Below, piece after piece: positions 9,265-17,089 of a stretch of DNA of 64,000 bases; within the stretch, counting starts at the first letter, position 1, and every line of letters begins with the position of its first letter. The notes under the pieces were generated by a model that was given only the letters and a program-made list of their open reading frames with translations, made no database searches and was not told the origin of the DNA. The stretch comes from Lachnospiraceae bacterium (lineage in GTDB: Bacteria; Bacillota; Clostridia; Lachnospirales; Lachnospiraceae), in the NCBI GenBank assembly GCA_017558145.1, contig JAFYWF010000100.1, positions 1 through 64,000 of the forward strand, given 5' to 3'. Made by a program: the position numbers and the translations under genes.

Positions 9265-9294
9265 TTGACTCATATTATAAGAAATGCGTATAAT
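9265..9294 (+). promoter_or_regulatory. Promoter of the FliD-like gene
   Basis: TTGACT at 9265-9270 and TATAAT at 9289-9294 with an 18-base spacer, about 30 bases before the start codon at 9325. Because the promoter covers the upstream open part of the reading frame, it supports the shorter start. No strong divergent promoter for the gene at 7801-9159 was found in 9160-9264. Confidence 0.7.
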
Positions 9295-9324
9295 AAAGGC
9301 AAGAAAGCAAGAAGGAGGAGTTTT

Positions 9325-10632
9325 ATGTCCAATACCATTATGGCGACTGTCTACAATCATTATATGACCACGTATTCACCAAAGAAAAGTGATGCCAGAT
9401 TAGACAGCCATAACAAAAGTGAATTAAAAAATATTTATAACAATATTTTAAAGTTAAACAAAGAAGCTCCTCTCTACTTATATGATAGAAGCAGCACTAC
9501 CAAAAACTTTGCTATTTCTTTAAAGGAAAACACAAGGCAGTTGCAGCATACAATTTTAGATACTGCTGGTAAAGAAGAAAATGATTTATTTAAAAATAAA
9601 GTAGCCTTTTCTTCTAATGATCGTGTTTTAACAGCTAAGTTTATTGGCGAAAAACAAGACGACTTTGACGAATCCTTTTTTTATGAGATCGAAGTCGAAA
9701 AATTAGCTTCTCCTCAGATCAACTCCGGTTATCTACTTGATAAAGAAGAAAAAACTTTAAAACCGGGAAATTACTCCTTTGATGTCACCATGAACAATGT
9801 CGCTTACGAATTTCAATTTGGTGTAAACGAAGAAGATACCAATTTTGATATTCAATCAAAATTAGCCCGGTTATTTAATCATTCAAACATTGGATTACAA
9901 GCAGAGGTTATGCATGGACCGGATAAAACATCCGCTTTAAGAATCAGTTCCACACAAACCGGCAATAACGGAAATCCCGGACAACCGCTATTTACACTTC
10001 AAGGTACTTCCGACAAAGAGCAAATTGATGTTGTAGATTATTTAGGAATTGATTATATTGCAACAGATGCTTCTAATGCATATTTTACTATCAATGGAGA
10101 TGCTAATACTTCTACCGGTAATCGTTTTACCATTGATAAAACTTTCGAAATTACTCTACATAATGTAACTTCTGATTCCGGTGAACCTACCATAGTAGGA
10201 CTAAAGGCCAACGTGGAATCTTTAAAGGATAATATTTACCATTTAATTGGAGGATATAATTCCTTTTTAAAAGCCGCAGACGAATACAAAGCCTTAACCT
10301 CCTCTAGCAAGTTAAGCTACGAAGTAACTAACGTTGCCCGCTCTTATCGAAATGAATTGGATTCCATCGGAATTAACATCAGCGAAGACGGAACCCTTGC
10401 TGTAGATGACAATTTACTTACACAAACAGCAGGAAGCGAGGACGCTTATGATTTATTATCACCGCTGAAAGATTTTTCCACTTCTTTATATGAAAAAGGA
10501 GAAGAAATTTCCAGGGATCCTTTAAGCTATGCCAACAAAAAAATTGTAGCCTATAAAAATCCAGGGCGTAATTTTACTTCCCCTTATGCAACTAGTAATT
10601 ATAGTGGTCTATTATTTAATTACTATTGCTAA
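9325..10632 (+). CDS. Orphan flagellar cap (FliD)-like protein
   Basis: 435 residues. The central part resembles FliD: an EVEKLASPQIN segment, a segment ALRISSTQTG, an ITLHNVTSDSG-like strand, then VESLKDNIYHLIGGYNSFL and a SIGINISEDGTLAVDD stretch. The last residues are an aromatic tail, YSGLLFNYYC. No signal peptide or membrane segment is visible. FliD caps growing flagellar filaments and has coiled ends plus beta domains; no other flagellar gene lies in the window. A GGAGGAG site 5 bases before the ATG at 9325 decides the start. It has its own promoter and terminator and is opposite in strand to its neighbours. It could be a true FliD, a filament-like surface protein, or a Lachnospiraceae family that only resembles FliD. 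Confidence 0.6.
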   Translation: MSNTIMATVYNHYMTTYSPKKSDARLDSHNKSELKNIYNNILKLNKEAPLYLYDRSSTTKNFAISLKENTRQLQHTILDTAGKEENDLFKNKVAFSSNDRVLTAKFIGEKQDDFDESFFYEIEVEKLASPQINSGYLLDKEEKTLKPGNYSFDVTMNNVAYEFQFGVNEEDTNFDIQSKLARLFNHSNIGLQAEVMHGPDKTSALRISSTQTGNNGNPGQPLFTLQGTSDKEQIDVVDYLGIDYIATDASNAYFTINGDANTSTGNRFTIDKTFEITLHNVTSDSGEPTIVGLKANVESLKDNIYHLIGGYNSFLKAADEYKALTSSSKLSYEVTNVARSYRNELDSIGINISEDGTLAVDDNLLTQTAGSEDAYDLLSPLKDFSTSLYEKGEEISRDPLSYANKKIVAYKNPGRNFTSPYATSNYSGLLFNYYC

Positions 10633-10655
10633 ATATATTGTTCACAAAACAAGTG

Positions 10656-10717
10656 AAAAGGCTGTTAAAAAATGATTCATCTTATCATTGACATCATCTT
10701 TCAACAGCCTTTTTTTC
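10656..10717 (+). terminator. Rho-independent terminator of the FliD-like gene
   Basis: AAAAGGCTGTT and AACAGCCTTTT pair to form a long stem, with extra AT-rich pairing inside, followed by a run of seven T. It sits between two converging genes. On the minus strand the same stem is followed by a short T-run, so it may also serve the HTH gene at 10766-11101. Confidence 0.85.
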
Positions 10718-10765
10718 TATATTTTACAGACTCTACAACAAATGCTTCCTCTGTTTTCGTCAATA

Positions 10766-11101
10766 CTATACTTCTTTATACTTTTCAATTTCAGAATAGT
10801 CTTCCATAATACCAAGAACCTTATTTCGACCTTCCTGATTTAATTTCACATAATACTGCATTACTCTGTTTTCCAATAACTGTTCACTTATGGTTGTATC
10901 TCTTTCTAAAGAAGTAAAATCAATAGGATTCATGTTTAACTTACCGCACATTTTAATGACTGTGCCATAAGCCATGCCTTCAATACCTCTTTCCAGAGCA
11001 GTTACTAAAGTACTATACGGAATTTCCATTTCAATTGCAAACTGACGTAAACTGCGATACTGTGTTAAAATCTCCTTCTTTAAAATCTCTGCTTTTGTCA
11101 T
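10766..11101 (-). CDS. Cro/CI-type helix-turn-helix regulator
   Basis: 111 residues. The N-terminal ~65 residues form a lambda-repressor-like HTH: LRQFAIEMEIPYSTLVTALERG contains the two DNA-binding helices (IPYSTLVTALERG), then YGTVIKMCGKLNMNP. The C-terminal part is a short helical tail ending in an LNQEGRNKVLGIMED stretch often seen after this HTH type. It lies 25 bases downstream of the membrane protein at 11127-11882 with a GGAGG site, so it is probably the last gene of that operon. Its targets cannot be told; local control of the glycan genes or of the FliD-like gene is conceivable. Confidence 0.8.
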   Translation of the reverse strand: MTKAEILKKEILTQYRSLRQFAIEMEIPYSTLVTALERGIEGMAYGTVIKMCGKLNMNPIDFTSLERDTTISEQLLENRVMQYYVKLNQEGRNKVLGIMEDYSEIEKYKEV

Positions 11102-11126
11102 ACTGTCTTTCCCTCCGTTGTATCAT

Positions 11127-11882
11127 TTATTTTTTCTCAATATCTACCCGATGATTCCGATAAATATCGTAATTTTCCGTTTCTCCTATCCGGATTACCT
11201 GATAATTATCAAAGTTACCAATCAATTCCTTTTTTCTCTCTACTATAATATACTGACATTCCATCTCTGTGGCAAGACTTACCAGTTCAGAAATTCGAAT
11301 TTTTTCCTGATTCATTACTTCTCTTAATGGATGATCGCCGTAAATCCAGTCCGGAGCCAAATAATCTCTACCATAAGGCATCAGAATATCACTGGAATAC
11401 TGTCGTACAAAATGAATTAATTCATCCGGGAAAACTCCCTTTACTCTTTCTTCACCCTCTTCCGGCATCATAAAATCACAGACTTCGATTACTTCCTGTG
11501 GAATATGATACGCATTTTCCGCCTTACTAATATAAGTATTGGAATACACGTATTTCCCGCATATCATAATCACACCCAAACCAATTACTATGCTTCCCAT
11601 GGGATATCTGCCCAATATTTTTACCGCGGTATAAGCTATGGTTACCGTCATAGGTAACACCCAAAGAATACGGTAATACGTCCCCTCATCCAACAGTTGA
11701 TAGCCATAGTAAAACAATGGAATAAAAAATAAAATCTGAATCACGCTGGCTCCATAAACAAAAATAGCTCTAGGTGTTTTGTTTTTCTCTGCCATCCAAA
11801 GATATAATAGTGCCAATATATATAAAATTGTCAAGAAACCATTTCCTGTGTAGTTACGAAATATGGTTAGGATTTCTTTCAT
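11127..11882 (-). CDS. Membrane protein, probable C-terminal half of a split GT-C-like protein
   Basis: 251 residues: about five hydrophobic segments, then a soluble domain of ~110 residues ending in a beta-rich block (QYIIVERKKE, ENYDIYRNH) of the kind found at the C-termini of GT-C-like proteins. The upstream gene ends in the same reading frame, with only TAG TGA and ten codons between its last residue and this ATG. The two together (about 614 residues) could once have been one protein. GGGAG stands just before the ATG, so it can be translated independently. Function not known. Confidence 0.6.
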   Translation of the reverse strand: MKEILTIFRNYTGNGFLTILYILALLYLWMAEKNKTPRAIFVYGASVIQILFFIPLFYYGYQLLDEGTYYRILWVLPMTVTIAYTAVKILGRYPMGSIVIGLGVIMICGKYVYSNTYISKAENAYHIPQEVIEVCDFMMPEEGEERVKGVFPDELIHFVRQYSSDILMPYGRDYLAPDWIYGDHPLREVMNQEKIRISELVSLATEMECQYIIVERKKELIGNFDNYQVIRIGETENYDIYRNHRVDIEKK

Positions 11883-11912
11883 ACAAAATCTCCCTTGCGC
11901 GATATCTTTTCA

Positions 11913-13004
11913 CTAAAATGCCATATATAGCACTGCATAGACCACACATGGAATACAACACAACGCCATTTTTAAAAGTATTTTCCAATTTTTCTCCTGC
12001 ATACTTATAATGATACCCATAACTGCAAGTAAAAAAGAATTCAAAAATACACTGGCAGTACTCATCATAGCGGCCACAATATTTACTACCACCAATAAAA
12101 TCCACAATCCACCTTTTTCTTTACTATTTTGTCCATTTTCTTCAAACATCCACAACAAAATCATAAAAATTGCAGGAATCACCACATTAGCCAGCATGGA
12201 TTTTCCCTGCCAGGTTCGCATTAACAAAAAAGTTGAATTACTATAAATGGATACATTTCCAAAAATTTGTAATATATTTACAAATATCATATAAGTAGGA
12301 AGTGTTTCCAGCTTATCCTTTAATAATTTTTTCCCAATTTCATAATAAATCAAATATGTCAACGGAATTAAAACCAGCGGCAATATAGTATGACTTAAAA
12401 TCGTTGCATGTATCCCTGTCATTCTGGCAATATATGCAATCCAGATAGGAAAGGCTGCCAAGGAATGACGTTTATCCAAAAAGGTACTTCTTCCTGTGTA
12501 AGGTGAGGTACGATACAACGTTCCGGCTTCCTCTGTTACCAATGAATTGGCTACATAATAGGCATCGTCACCATCAAAAGAAGCATGGGTTACTGCCATA
12601 AAAAGCTGAACCCCAAGTAAAACAAGCATAACAATCCATTGAACTTGCTCCACTCTTGCACGATCTTTGAAAAGAATACGTTTTCGAAATACCATACCTT
12701 CTTTTCTCCATAAATGAAAAGATTGCATGATTCCCAAACCGGTAAATAAAGTAACGATTACCGTAAATAGTTTCACCACAATATCAAATCCCCAAGCATC
12801 CAGAAAAATCACGGGCACTGTCATCAACTGAAATGCTGCCAGTAAAATCAAAAAACCACTGATATAGGTAACACCTACACTACGATTATCGGGTGCTAAA
12901 AATCGATTTATAAAAAGCCCTGTTCCTAAAGGGGCCAATAATAACATCAAAACTAACATACCTTTTCTAATTGTACCAATCATCCCAAATAGCTTCATAA
13001 TCAT
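11913..13004 (-). CDS. Polytopic GT-C-like membrane protein (DUF6077-like), N-terminal half
   Basis: 363 residues, about 9-10 hydrophobic segments. A DGDDAYYVANSL motif in the loop after the fourth or fifth segment and an RTWQGKSM motif further on match a Lachnospiraceae family I recall as DUF6077. The acidic GDD motif in an outward loop recalls GT-C glycosyltransferases; activity is inferred. It overlaps the end of the SGNH gene at 12967 by 38 bases and has no strong ribosome binding site, so translation is probably coupled. It ends early relative to the presumed full family length, with the remainder at 11127-11882. Confidence 0.6.
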   Translation of the reverse strand: MIMKLFGMIGTIRKGMLVLMLLLAPLGTGLFINRFLAPDNRSVGVTYISGFLILLAAFQLMTVPVIFLDAWGFDIVVKLFTVIVTLFTGLGIMQSFHLWRKEGMVFRKRILFKDRARVEQVQWIVMLVLLGVQLFMAVTHASFDGDDAYYVANSLVTEEAGTLYRTSPYTGRSTFLDKRHSLAAFPIWIAYIARMTGIHATILSHTILPLVLIPLTYLIYYEIGKKLLKDKLETLPTYMIFVNILQIFGNVSIYSNSTFLLMRTWQGKSMLANVVIPAIFMILLWMFEENGQNSKEKGGLWILLVVVNIVAAMMSTASVFLNSFLLAVMGIIISMQEKNWKILLKMALCCIPCVVYAVLYMAF

Positions 13005-14028
13005 AATTTAATGCTAATTGATACAACTTCTCCAATTCTTCTTCTAAATTGTCCATGGTAACCTGACATTCACCATTTCCGAAACATTCTACCATATATC
13101 TGCAGATACTTCCATGATAATGCGTATAATCTGCGTAATTATTCAGATTACAAATAATTTCTTCCTGATTCTGAAAAAAATATAACTCCACATTCTCGTA
13201 CTCCAAAAGTCGTGTGGACATATAACGATATTTTTCGATTACGGCATCTAAGCCCTTTTCTCTATTCACATTATACCAATATAAAATACTGTAAGGCGGA
13301 TAAAAAACAGTAAATTTCGTTTCCGGATGTGCTTCAATATAGGGAAGAATATTTACCTTTAAATTCTCTTCAATTCCCTCTAAAAACAATTGCGTATCCG
13401 GAATTTCCTCAGCTTCCTCTACAGGCTCAAAATACATCAACACCAATGCTTTTTGGTAATGTTCATCCTGCCACCAGGGCTTATAAATCATGTTCCACTC
13501 TGATTTATCCTTAGGATCCGCAGCTGCGCGAAGAATATAATCCAAAACAACATCTTTATTGAGCAAATATTTGATGTCATTAAAACAATTGTTATCATAT
13601 AAATACTCCGGAATTTCAAACTTCGTCTGATTGATATCCCCGGAATAATTCAGTTCATCAATTCCTAAAAATACCTGTTTTACTTCCTTTCCCTTTGCCT
13701 CAAATACAATCTCCATAATATTGGCCTGATCCTTAGGATAAGCTCCATTGTAGCTTAATTTTTGAGTAGTTAATCCCATCACTTCCTGAAACCAATCGGT
13801 ATTAAAGCTTACTGTCATGGACGAACCCAGAAGTACACTATCGTAATCCATATTTTTTGCCAATCCGGGATTCATATTCACTTGATGATCTACTACATAA
13901 GGAAATCCATCCAAAGGCTTATGGTATTGAAAAAAAGGGTCCACAAAATAGACCAGTCCTGCCACTGCTCCTAATCCAAATACCACTATGATGCTAAAGG
14001 TAAGTAACCATGTTTTTAGATGTTTCAT
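12967..14028 (-). CDS. SGNH-like protein of the GSSM subtype, probable partner of MBOAT no. 3
   Basis: 353 residues with an N-terminal membrane anchor (about 8-28), then a conserved VDPFFQYHKPLDG block, the nucleophile motif GSSM at 68-71, and a DYTH (D-x-x-H) site near residue 310. It is clearly related to the protein at 23643-24731, which has the same DPxFxxHxPLxG and GSSM blocks, and differs from the GSSH-type proteins in this island. The ATG at 14028 with AAGGA 8 bases upstream is chosen; the frame is open a further 29 codons into the structured element at 14061-14243. It lies downstream of MBOAT no. 3 across that element. Confidence 0.75.
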   Translation of the reverse strand: MKHLKTWLLTFSIIVVFGLGAVAGLVYFVDPFFQYHKPLDGFPYVVDHQVNMNPGLAKNMDYDSVLLGSSMTVSFNTDWFQEVMGLTTQKLSYNGAYPKDQANIMEIVFEAKGKEVKQVFLGIDELNYSGDINQTKFEIPEYLYDNNCFNDIKYLLNKDVVLDYILRAAADPKDKSEWNMIYKPWWQDEHYQKALVLMYFEPVEEAEEIPDTQLFLEGIEENLKVNILPYIEAHPETKFTVFYPPYSILYWYNVNREKGLDAVIEKYRYMSTRLLEYENVELYFFQNQEEIICNLNNYADYTHYHGSICRYMVECFGNGECQVTMDNLEEELEKLYQLALNYDYEAIWDDWYN

Positions 14029-14060
14029 TTTGTTTATCCTTAATAATATGTTGTGAATGT

Positions 14061-14243
14061 TGATACCATGATACAACTGATACCACGGATTGCTCCGTGC
14101 TTCGCACTCCCGCAATCCTACCCAGAATTCGGATATCGCGTGACTTACATCACGCTTTTATCCTCATTCTGTGGCGTGTCATAAAGCCGTCAAAACACTT
14201 TTGTGCAAGCACAAGTGTTTTTCGGCCTTTGACACTGGTATCA
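14061..14243 (-). ncRNA. Structured cloverleaf element between MBOAT no. 3 and its SGNH partner
   Basis: Read on the minus strand, TGATACCA (14236-14243) and TGGTATCA (14078-14085) can close a junction (P0) holding three long hairpins. P1 (14176-14235) starts with GTGTCA/TGACAC, contains AAAACACTT/AAGTGTTTT and ends in a CTTG loop. P2 (14123-14171) has CAGAAT/ATTCTG, GGATA/TATCC and GCGTGA/TCACGC, separated by GA-containing internal loops. P3 (14087-14118) has GGATTGC/GCAATCC and GTGC/GCAC around a GAA loop. A second TGGTATCA copy (14061-14068) gives an alternative P0 partner. The TGA at 14241-14243 is the MBOAT stop codon. The stretch is visibly richer in G+C than its surroundings. No known RNA family was recognised; a palindromic mobile element (MITE) is the main alternative. 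Confidence 0.65.
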
Positions 14244-15899
14244 AAAATTAAAATACAGAAACGTACTAACTCCGGACAGAGATACGACACACCATAAGAA
14301 AAGTAGTGCAGTAATTACTGCATTTATAATGGTAGGTTTCCATCTTTTTGCCAGCTCATCTATATTTCTTCCAAAGAACGTAACGATCAGCGAAATTACG
14401 GTAAACACAATCATAATATAATATTTCGCCAATGGTAGATTCGCAAGTTTTACTATTTTCAACACATACCAAAATTCTCCCAAATTAAAGGCATCTGTAA
14501 AGCCATTCCCTGGAAGTGCCCATGGTACGGTAACAATATTGGTAAGTAAGGTATTTGCCTGTGCTACGCTTGTCGCACGAAAATATACCCAAGCTATACT
14601 CACATAAATAAAGGTAAACAGGCAACCAAATGCAGTAATTATTTTCTTACTATTCTTATGCATTGAATGATTCCAAGACACATTCTGTGTTCTTGTAGCA
14701 TCCATATTTTCGAATGTATCATGCTTTCTTTTAATAACACGCGTTTTGTTTTTCTTGTTCAACCACCATTTGGTTACTACATATAACACACCGTGCATCA
14801 TTCCCCAAAGAATGAAGTTCCATCCGGCTCCATGCCACAACCCACTTAAGAAGAATACGATAAGATAATTCACATACATACGAGTTTCACCTTTTCGATT
14901 TCCTCCTAAAGGAATATAAATATTCTTCGTAAAGAAACGACTCAAGGTAATATGCCATCGTTTCCAAAAATCTACTATATTCACAGCTTTGTATGGGGAA
15001 TTAAAGTTATTGGCAATGCTCATACCAAACATTCCGGCAATTCCCTTTGCCATATCGCAATAACCACTAAAATCAAAATATAGTTGCAAAGAATAAAATA
15101 AAATTGTAATTAAACTTTCAAATCCATTTAAACCACTTACGTTACTATAGGCTAAATCTACCGCCACTCCAAAGGTATCAGCTATCAACACTTTTTTGGC
15201 AAGACCTAGGACAAAAACATAAATTCCTCTGGTAATAATCTCTGTCTTTTCTTCTTTACTTCGGTTATCTCCTCCAATTCTTTCAAACTGGGGCATCATT
15301 TCCTCGTGAACTACGATAGGACCTGCAATCAACTGTGGGAAAAAGGATACAAAAAGAGCATAATCTATAAAAGAAACTCCTTCTAATTCTCCACGATAGG
15401 TATCTACTAAAAAGGAAATTTGTTGAAAAGTAAAAAAGCTTATTCCTAATGGCAATAAAATATATTTCAGCGGAAAGCTGCTTCCAAATAAAACGTTAAT
15501 GTTCTCGATAAAGAAATCAAAATATTTGAAGTAAAACAATACTAATACATTCAAAAAAACGCCTGTTATTAATATTATTTTATTATTTTCAAATCTTCTT
15601 TTTTGATTATTGCTTCTTATTCCCTTATCTTCTTTGCTTATAGATTTCTCTTGTCTGGATTCTTTATTATCATAACTAGTATTTTTAGCACTTAGCAATA
15701 TCCTATGAAATCCATAATTTCCCAGAATACTACAAAGCATAATTAACAAATATGAAAAATTAAAATATCCATAAAACCATAGAGAAAAACAAGTAAGCCA
15801 CACTTTAGCAAGGGTGGCTTGTTTGTTTTTCAATATGTAAAATCCAATTAAACATAGTGGTAAAAATAAAAATATAAATATATACGAATTAAATAACAT
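14241..15899 (-). CDS. MBOAT family membrane O-acyltransferase, no. 3 (RFF subtype)
   Basis: 552 residues, longer than the others because of two polar inserts (about residues 75-105 and 375-415, rich in Lys, Asn and Ser). Hallmarks: FFPQLIAGPIV, YFDFSGYCDMAKG, FWKRWHITLSRFFT, YIPLGG and GLWHGAGWN, with both conserved His and the third His in WGMMHG. The TLSRFFT wording, in place of SLSSWFRDYLY, and the MLFNSYIF start are shared only with MBOAT no. 5 (28012-29541). AGGA precedes the ATG. Its stop codon is part of the cloverleaf element, beyond which lies the GSSM-type SGNH gene. Confidence 0.9.
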   Translation of the reverse strand: MLFNSYIFIFLFLPLCLIGFYILKNKQATLAKVWLTCFSLWFYGYFNFSYLLIMLCSILGNYGFHRILLSAKNTSYDNKESRQEKSISKEDKGIRSNNQKRRFENNKIILITGVFLNVLVLFYFKYFDFFIENINVLFGSSFPLKYILLPLGISFFTFQQISFLVDTYRGELEGVSFIDYALFVSFFPQLIAGPIVVHEEMMPQFERIGGDNRSKEEKTEIITRGIYVFVLGLAKKVLIADTFGVAVDLAYSNVSGLNGFESLITILFYSLQLYFDFSGYCDMAKGIAGMFGMSIANNFNSPYKAVNIVDFWKRWHITLSRFFTKNIYIPLGGNRKGETRMYVNYLIVFFLSGLWHGAGWNFILWGMMHGVLYVVTKWWLNKKNKTRVIKRKHDTFENMDATRTQNVSWNHSMHKNSKKIITAFGCLFTFIYVSIAWVYFRATSVAQANTLLTNIVTVPWALPGNGFTDAFNLGEFWYVLKIVKLANLPLAKYYIMIVFTVISLIVTFFGRNIDELAKRWKPTIINAVITALLFLWCVVSLSGVSTFLYFNF

Positions 15900-15961
15900 T
15901 GCTTTTTCCTAAGTAAATATCACAATTATAAGCTATATTACTATTGTTCATTCACTATTTC

Positions 15962-16957
15962 TTAGTACTGATAATACTCTTTAAACCATTCTGCAAATTT
16001 AGAAAGTCCTTCTTCAATGGTTGTACTTGGTTTAAATCCAAAATCTTCCATCAAATCAGACACATCTGCATAGGTGCGATATACATCCCCGGGCTGCATT
16101 GGTAAAAATTCTTTTTTTGCCTCTTTCCCGAGACATTTTTCCAAGGTAGCAATATAATCCATTAATTTTTCCGGCTGATTGTTTCCAATATTATAAATCT
16201 TGTATAGTGCTCCTTGTGCATCTTCCAAAGGTGGATTACAAAGCAGATTCTCAATGCCCTTTACGATATCATCCACATAAGTGAAGTCACGGTACATATC
16301 TCCATGATTGTAAATCTGAATCGGTTCTTCCTTCATAATCTTCTTCGCAAACTTAAAGTATGCCATATCCGGTCTTCCCATAGGTCCATATACTGTAAAG
16401 AAACGAAGTCCTGTTAACGGAATCTTATAAAGCTTGCTATACGCATGCGCCATCAATTCATTGGATTTTTTTGTTGCCGCATACAAGCTCACCGGTCTGT
16501 CTACCTGATCAGAAGTAGAGAACGGTATTTTGTCATTGGCTCCATACACAGAACTGGAGGAAGCATATACCAAATGTTCTACCGGAAAATGACGACATCC
16601 TTCCAATATATTAAAAAATCCTATCATGTTAGACTGCATATAAGCATCCGGATTGTCAATGCTATAACGTACTCCTGCCTGAGCCGCTAAATTCACAACA
16701 ATTTCCGGCTTATATTTTTCAAACACTTTAAATACTGCTTCTTTATCTGCTAAATCACCTTTAATAAAGGTAAAACCTTCATATTGTTCTAATATACTAA
16801 GTCTTGTTTCTTTTAAAGAAACCTCATAGTAATCATTCAAATTATCAAAACCGATGACCTTAGCTCCCTTTTCCAATAAGGACTTGGATAAAAAGAAGCC
16901 GATAAATCCGGCTGCACCGGTAATAAAATAAGTTTTATTTGCATCTAATAATTTCAT
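15962..16957 (-). CDS. NAD-dependent sugar epimerase, probably UDP-glucuronate 4-epimerase
   Basis: 331 residues, a short-chain dehydrogenase of the extended type. The NAD site GAAGFIG is at 14-20, the catalytic Ser lies in ASSSSVYG (about 131-138) and the YxxxK pair in LYAATKK (about 153-159). RFFTVYGPMGRPDMA and a YRDFTYVDDIV block are typical of UDP-glucuronate 4-epimerases, which make UDP-galacturonate. The upstream neighbour is UDP-glucose 6-dehydrogenase, which supplies UDP-glucuronate, so the two would form a UDP-Glc to UDP-GlcA to UDP-GalA route. The exact epimer is inferred. Confidence 0.85.
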   Translation of the reverse strand: MKLLDANKTYFITGAAGFIGFFLSKSLLEKGAKVIGFDNLNDYYEVSLKETRLSILEQYEGFTFIKGDLADKEAVFKVFEKYKPEIVVNLAAQAGVRYSIDNPDAYMQSNMIGFFNILEGCRHFPVEHLVYASSSSVYGANDKIPFSTSDQVDRPVSLYAATKKSNELMAHAYSKLYKIPLTGLRFFTVYGPMGRPDMAYFKFAKKIMKEEPIQIYNHGDMYRDFTYVDDIVKGIENLLCNPPLEDAQGALYKIYNIGNNQPEKLMDYIATLEKCLGKEAKKEFLPMQPGDVYRTYADVSDLMEDFGFKPSTTIEEGLSKFAEWFKEYYQY

Positions 16958-17053
16958 CTGTCTACCATTTCTATATTTCTAACTATCTATATAATATTGT
17001 TAAAATATATTTTTAAACTACTTCTCTTTTATTACACCATAGAATTAATATTG

Positions 17054-17089
17054 TAATCCTAAAATAATTCTTTACTAACTTTAGGATTA
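17054..17089 (-). other. Hairpin at the end of ugd
   Basis: TAATCCTAAA and TTTAGGATTA form a perfect 10-bp stem with a 16-nt loop; the ugd stop codon lies in the stem. No T-run follows on the minus strand, so it does not look like a classical terminator. It may stabilise the 3' end of a processed ugd mRNA. Confidence 0.4.

Noticed and set aside
14029..14115. A longer N-terminus for the SGNH protein at 12967
   Set aside because: The added residues would be encoded by the structured element, lack a ribosome binding site, and would precede an otherwise normal membrane-anchor start.
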